From: Arthrobacter pascens
Lineage (GTDB): Bacteria > Actinomycetota > Actinomycetes > Actinomycetales > Micrococcaceae
Direction of reading: 5' to 3'
Assembly: GCF_030816475.1 (NCBI RefSeq)
Contig: NZ_JAUSXF010000001.1
Coordinates: 496,001-560,000, forward strand
Length of the DNA: 64,000 nt
The notes under the pieces were generated by a model, which was given only the letters and a program-made list of their open reading frames with translations, ran no database searches and had not been told where the DNA came from. Position 1 is the first letter of the stretch, and each line of letters starts with the position of its first letter. The position numbers were made by a program, and so were the translations under genes. Positions 61,424 to 64,000 of the stretch are shown here, in pieces.

Positions 61424-63094
61424 GTGACTGATTCCACGCATTTTTCGGCCGGCAACACCCCCGACGCCCCCCGCAGCGACCTCCCCGGACTGCTCACGTC
61501 CCTTGCTACTGACCTGCGCGGCGTGGACTACACGCTCGACGGCGTGGCCGGCCTCCTGGGCGACTCCGCCAACCGCGCGCTGAACCGGGACCAGATCATC
61601 CCCGCCCTCATCGCCACTGAAACCGCCGCCCGGGGCGAGGCAGCCGACGCTGCGCTCGCCGCCGTCGTCCGCCTCTGGCTCCTGGCAGTACCGCAAACGC
61701 AGGAAACGCTCGACGCCGCCCTTCCGGGAATCGGGGCAGGCGGCCTCCTGGAGCTGGGCCTCATTGAACCCGTGCCCGGCTCCGGGATGCTGGCCGCGAA
61801 GGCGGACCTGCGGCCCTACGGGTGGGAGGCGGATACCGCCACAGCGGCTGAGGGCAACAGCGGGGCCGAGCTCTGGGTGGCGAGCGACCTCGCCGCGCAC
61901 CAACAGGCAGGCGTGCTCCGGTACGACCACGTGCTGGGGATCGGGCAGGCCTCCACCACGCTGGTTCAGGCCACCGTCCGACGGCGGGTGAGCAGGGCCC
62001 TGGACGTCGGCACCGGCTGCGGGATCCAGTCCTTCCACCTGCTGCACCACGCCAGACACGTCACCGCGACGGACATCTCGGAGCGGGCGCTGGCCTTCAC
62101 TCGCTTCAACCTGCTCCTGAATGCCGACGCCCTGCACCTGGACCCGGACCGTCTCGAGGACCGGGTGAGCCTGCGCCTCGGGTCGCTGCTGGAACCCGTG
62201 GCCGGAGAAGAGTTTGACCTCGTGGTCTCCAACCCGCCCTTCGTGATCACGCCGCGCAGCTTCGGCGAGGAGGTCACGGACCAGTTCACCTATCGGGACG
62301 GCGGCCTGCCCGGCGACGAAATAGTCGCCTCCCTCGTGGCCGCCCTGCCCGGAGTCCTGGCCTCGGGCGGGACCGCTCAGCTCCTGGGCAACTGGGAGAT
62401 TCCCGCCGGGAAGCCGTGGTCGGAGCGGCCGCAGGGCTGGGTCGGACCGGACGTGGATGCATGGTTCATCCAGCGCGAGCAGGTGGACCCGGAGCAGTAC
62501 GCCGAGACGTGGCTGCAGGACGCCTCCCAGTCACGCGACTGTCGGCACTACCAGGACACCTACGCCGCCTACCTGGCCGATTTCGCGTCCCGCGACGTGG
62601 AGGGGATCGGCTTCGGCATGGTCTGGCTGCGGCGCCCGCCTGTTCCCGCGCCGGGCGGCGCCGTCAGGCGGGCCGCCATCAGCCGGTTCGAAGAAATCAC
62701 GCACCCCATCGAACAACCCGTCGGGCCGCACCTGGGCGCCGCCGTCGAACGTTCAGACTGGCTGGCCTCCAACAGCCTGGAGGACGCGCACCTGCTGGTG
62801 GCCGACGACGTCACCGAGGAACGCCACCAGCGCCCAGGTGCGGAGCACCCGGGCGTGATCCTGCTTCGCCAGGGAGCCGGGCTGCGCCGGACCAACCTGC
62901 TCAGCACGGAGCTCGCCGGGTTTGTCTCGGCCTGCGACGGGGACCTTTCCGTGGGGCAGATCATCGGCGCCCTCGCCGCGCTGCTGGGCGGCAGCCTGGC
63001 GGGGGAGGAAGGGTTCGACGGCGGCGCGTTCCGGACCGGGCTGCTCACCGAGGTGGCGAACCTGGTGCGCGACGGCTTCCTGCTGCCTGAGTGA
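61424..63094 (+). CDS. SAM-dependent methyltransferase (HemK/PrmC-like NPPF)
   Basis: A 556-residue class I methyltransferase. An unassigned N-terminal region (1-170) precedes ALDVGTGCGIQSFHLL near residue 193 (SAM-binding) and LVVSNPPFVITP near 267; NPPF is typical of methylation on Asn, Gln or an adenine amino group. The C-terminal 200 residues have no motif I can name. The substrate is unknown; it is an actinobacterial family longer than PrmC. GTG 61424 is behind a TAGACT box. Confidence 0.82.
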   Translation: MTDSTHFSAGNTPDAPRSDLPGLLTSLATDLRGVDYTLDGVAGLLGDSANRALNRDQIIPALIATETAARGEAADAALAAVVRLWLLAVPQTQETLDAALPGIGAGGLLELGLIEPVPGSGMLAAKADLRPYGWEADTATAAEGNSGAELWVASDLAAHQQAGVLRYDHVLGIGQASTTLVQATVRRRVSRALDVGTGCGIQSFHLLHHARHVTATDISERALAFTRFNLLLNADALHLDPDRLEDRVSLRLGSLLEPVAGEEFDLVVSNPPFVITPRSFGEEVTDQFTYRDGGLPGDEIVASLVAALPGVLASGGTAQLLGNWEIPAGKPWSERPQGWVGPDVDAWFIQREQVDPEQYAETWLQDASQSRDCRHYQDTYAAYLADFASRDVEGIGFGMVWLRRPPVPAPGGAVRRAAISRFEEITHPIEQPVGPHLGAAVERSDWLASNSLEDAHLLVADDVTEERHQRPGAEHPGVILLRQGAGLRRTNLLSTELAGFVSACDGDLSVGQIIGALAALLGGSLAGEEGFDGGAFRTGLLTEVANLVRDGFLLPE

Positions 63095-63149
63095 TTCCGT
63101 TCGCCGGGAGCGATGTCAAGCGTTTCCTTCACAGCTGGCGGGTGCTGGC

Positions 63150-63155
63150 TACACT
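63150..63155 (+). promoter_or_regulatory. Promoter of the ArsR-like gene
   Basis: TACACT is followed by GGAGCC and GTG 63162 (6 nt). TTCACA (63128-63133), 16 nt upstream, is a plausible -35 box. GGAG is too close to the start to serve as a ribosome site. Confidence 0.5.
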
Positions 63156-63161
63156 GGAGCC

Positions 63162-63875
63162 GTGAACACCGAATCCGCAGGAACTCCGGCCGTTGGCACC
63201 GCCGCTGCGGGCACGCGGCGGAACCGGGCCGGGACCACAGTGGAAATCACCGACCCCAAAGCCATCCGGGCGCTGGCACACGCTGCCCGGCTGGAGGTCA
63301 TCTCCGAGCTCTATTCCACCCAGCTCGGCCGCACCGCCACCGAGCTCGCGGTCCAGACCGGGCTGACCCCCAGCGCCATGAGCTACCACCTGCGGGCATT
63401 GCAGAAGTGGGGCATCGTGGCGCCGGCCGAGGCGTCAGGGGATGCCCGGGAGCGGCGCTGGAAAGCAGCGGGAACCGACTTCACCATCAACTCCGGCGGG
63501 GGACCCGCCAGCCCCCAGTTCGCTGTCCTGGACCTGGAACTCGATGCGTTCCGCCGCCGGGCCCGCGCCTACGCCCGGGCCCGTGATGAGCGCCACGTCA
63601 GCCGAGCGCCGGTGGAGGCGCCGACCGAGGCGCCCACCGCCGTCGTCCTTGCCAGCAGCCTGTTGTACCTCACCCGCGAACAGCAGGCGGAACTGACCGA
63701 ACGCCTGTTCTCCCTGCTCAACGAGTACGAGCTGCAGGATCCGCACCGGATTCCCGCAGGAGCCGAAAGGATGGCAGCCATGTGGTCGCTGATTCCCGAT
63801 GACCGTCCGGTCCCGGCGCCCGGAGTTGCCGGTGCGGCCGAAAGCGCCGCCGACGACACTCCGGGTGCTGTGTAA
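63162..63875 (+). CDS. ArsR-like winged-helix transcriptional regulator
   Basis: A 237-residue regulator. VEITDPKAIRALAHAARLEVISELYS and GRTATELAVQTGLTPSAMSYHLRALQKWGIV (about residues 27-90) are an ArsR/HTH_20-type DNA-binding domain. The middle and C-terminal parts are Ala/Pro-rich with the helix LLYLTREQQAELTERLFSLLNEY. No metal-binding Cys is seen, so metal sensing is unlikely. Targets unknown. The start is chosen at GTG 63162; a longer frame reaching back into the methyltransferase is an overlap artefact. Confidence 0.8.
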   Translation: MNTESAGTPAVGTAAAGTRRNRAGTTVEITDPKAIRALAHAARLEVISELYSTQLGRTATELAVQTGLTPSAMSYHLRALQKWGIVAPAEASGDARERRWKAAGTDFTINSGGGPASPQFAVLDLELDAFRRRARAYARARDERHVSRAPVEAPTEAPTAVVLASSLLYLTREQQAELTERLFSLLNEYELQDPHRIPAGAERMAAMWSLIPDDRPVPAPGVAGAAESAADDTPGAV

Positions 63876-63970
63876 ACGACAGAAATCCGGCGCCTCACCA
63901 TGGTACGAAAAGCCGTATGTTTTCCACAGGAATGCGCACAATTGACCAAAATATGGTGAACTAGGCCAGT

Positions 63971-64000
63971 ATGGGCTCATCTGCCCGAGCAACCTTTTTC
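63971..64000 (+). CDS. Possible start of the next gene (partial)
   Basis: ATG 63971 opens a frame that runs to the window edge (MGSSARATFF). TTGACC at 63942-63947 could be a -35 box, but no convincing -10 is seen and there is no ribosome site. It is too short to judge. Confidence 0.25.
   Translation, partial: MGSSARATFF

Noticed and set aside
62922..63161. A longer frame for the ArsR-like gene that begins within the methyltransferase.
   Set aside because: The -10 box 6 nt before GTG 63162 and the fold start there; the extension is out of frame with the methyltransferase.

Overview
The window is high-GC actinobacterial DNA, most likely from Arthrobacter sensu lato (Micrococcaceae: Arthrobacter, Pseudarthrobacter or Paenarthrobacter). 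The grounds are base composition, protein families (bacterial SCP orthologue, MarP, Ssd, DUF4244 pilin, TipA-type regulator), GTG/TTG starts, and many start codons sitting 6-7 nt behind a TANNNT -10 box (leaderless mRNAs). Much of the gene content matches, by my recollection, the Mycobacterium tuberculosis Rv3649-Rv3683 neighbourhood: metallophosphoesterase, ponA-like PBP, DUF4177, RidA, crp, marP, nth, NUDIX, acs, ssd, the tad-like secretion genes and the DEAD/DEAH helicase. A sugar-utilisation block is inserted between marP and acs/nth.

Layout. 1-8.5 kb: purine uptake and oxidation (NCS2 permease, xdhC, FAD subunit, fused [2Fe-2S]/molybdenum subunit), an aldo/keto reductase and a MobA-like nucleotidyltransferase that may mature the cofactor. 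8.6-14.1 kb: SDR, C4-dicarboxylate transporter, SCP-like protein, asparaginase, membrane-bound molybdopterin oxidoreductase. 14.3-16.6 kb: purD-purC. 16.6-18.2 kb: an XRE-TPR regulator divergent from a 73-residue secreted peptide that carries the octapeptide VGNWPDPM twice; this is the best candidate for an undescribed system. Then a tRNA-Pro and a heterodimeric ABC exporter, one half of which is frameshifted. 22-30 kb: metallophosphoesterase, PBP, DUF4177, RidA, NUDIX, an array of 32-bp repeats in two orientations, crp and marP. 29.8-38.8 kb: DUF2332 remnant, aroQ, and an alpha-galactoside locus (GH36 alpha-galactosidase, lipoprotein, two permeases, Gfo/Idh/MocA oxidoreductase, LacI regulator). 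No sugar-transporter ATPase lies in the window, so a shared MsiK-type ATPase is presumably used. 38.9-46.3 kb: DeoR regulator, acs with a CRP-like site, a membrane protein, nth, NUDIX, DUF1508 and a frameshifted CHAD gene. 46.4-56.1 kb: a polymerase A-family gene and the helicase/secretion neighbourhood. 56.2-64 kb: GNAT, trhO, two paralogous lipoproteins, a PheS-like protein with a short upstream ORF, a TipA-type regulator with a textbook MerR promoter and internal start, a methyltransferase and an ArsR-like regulator.

The genes connect in several ways. The Crp protein at 27.6-28.3 kb may act on CRP-like sites upstream of acs, the sugar operon and possibly dctA. The LacI protein at 37.8 kb has a matching palindrome over the promoter of the sugar operon. 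Two single-base-type frameshifts (about 19,495 and about 45,740) may be real lesions or sequencing errors; raw reads are needed to decide. All functional calls come from reading motifs and recalled family knowledge; no database search was run.
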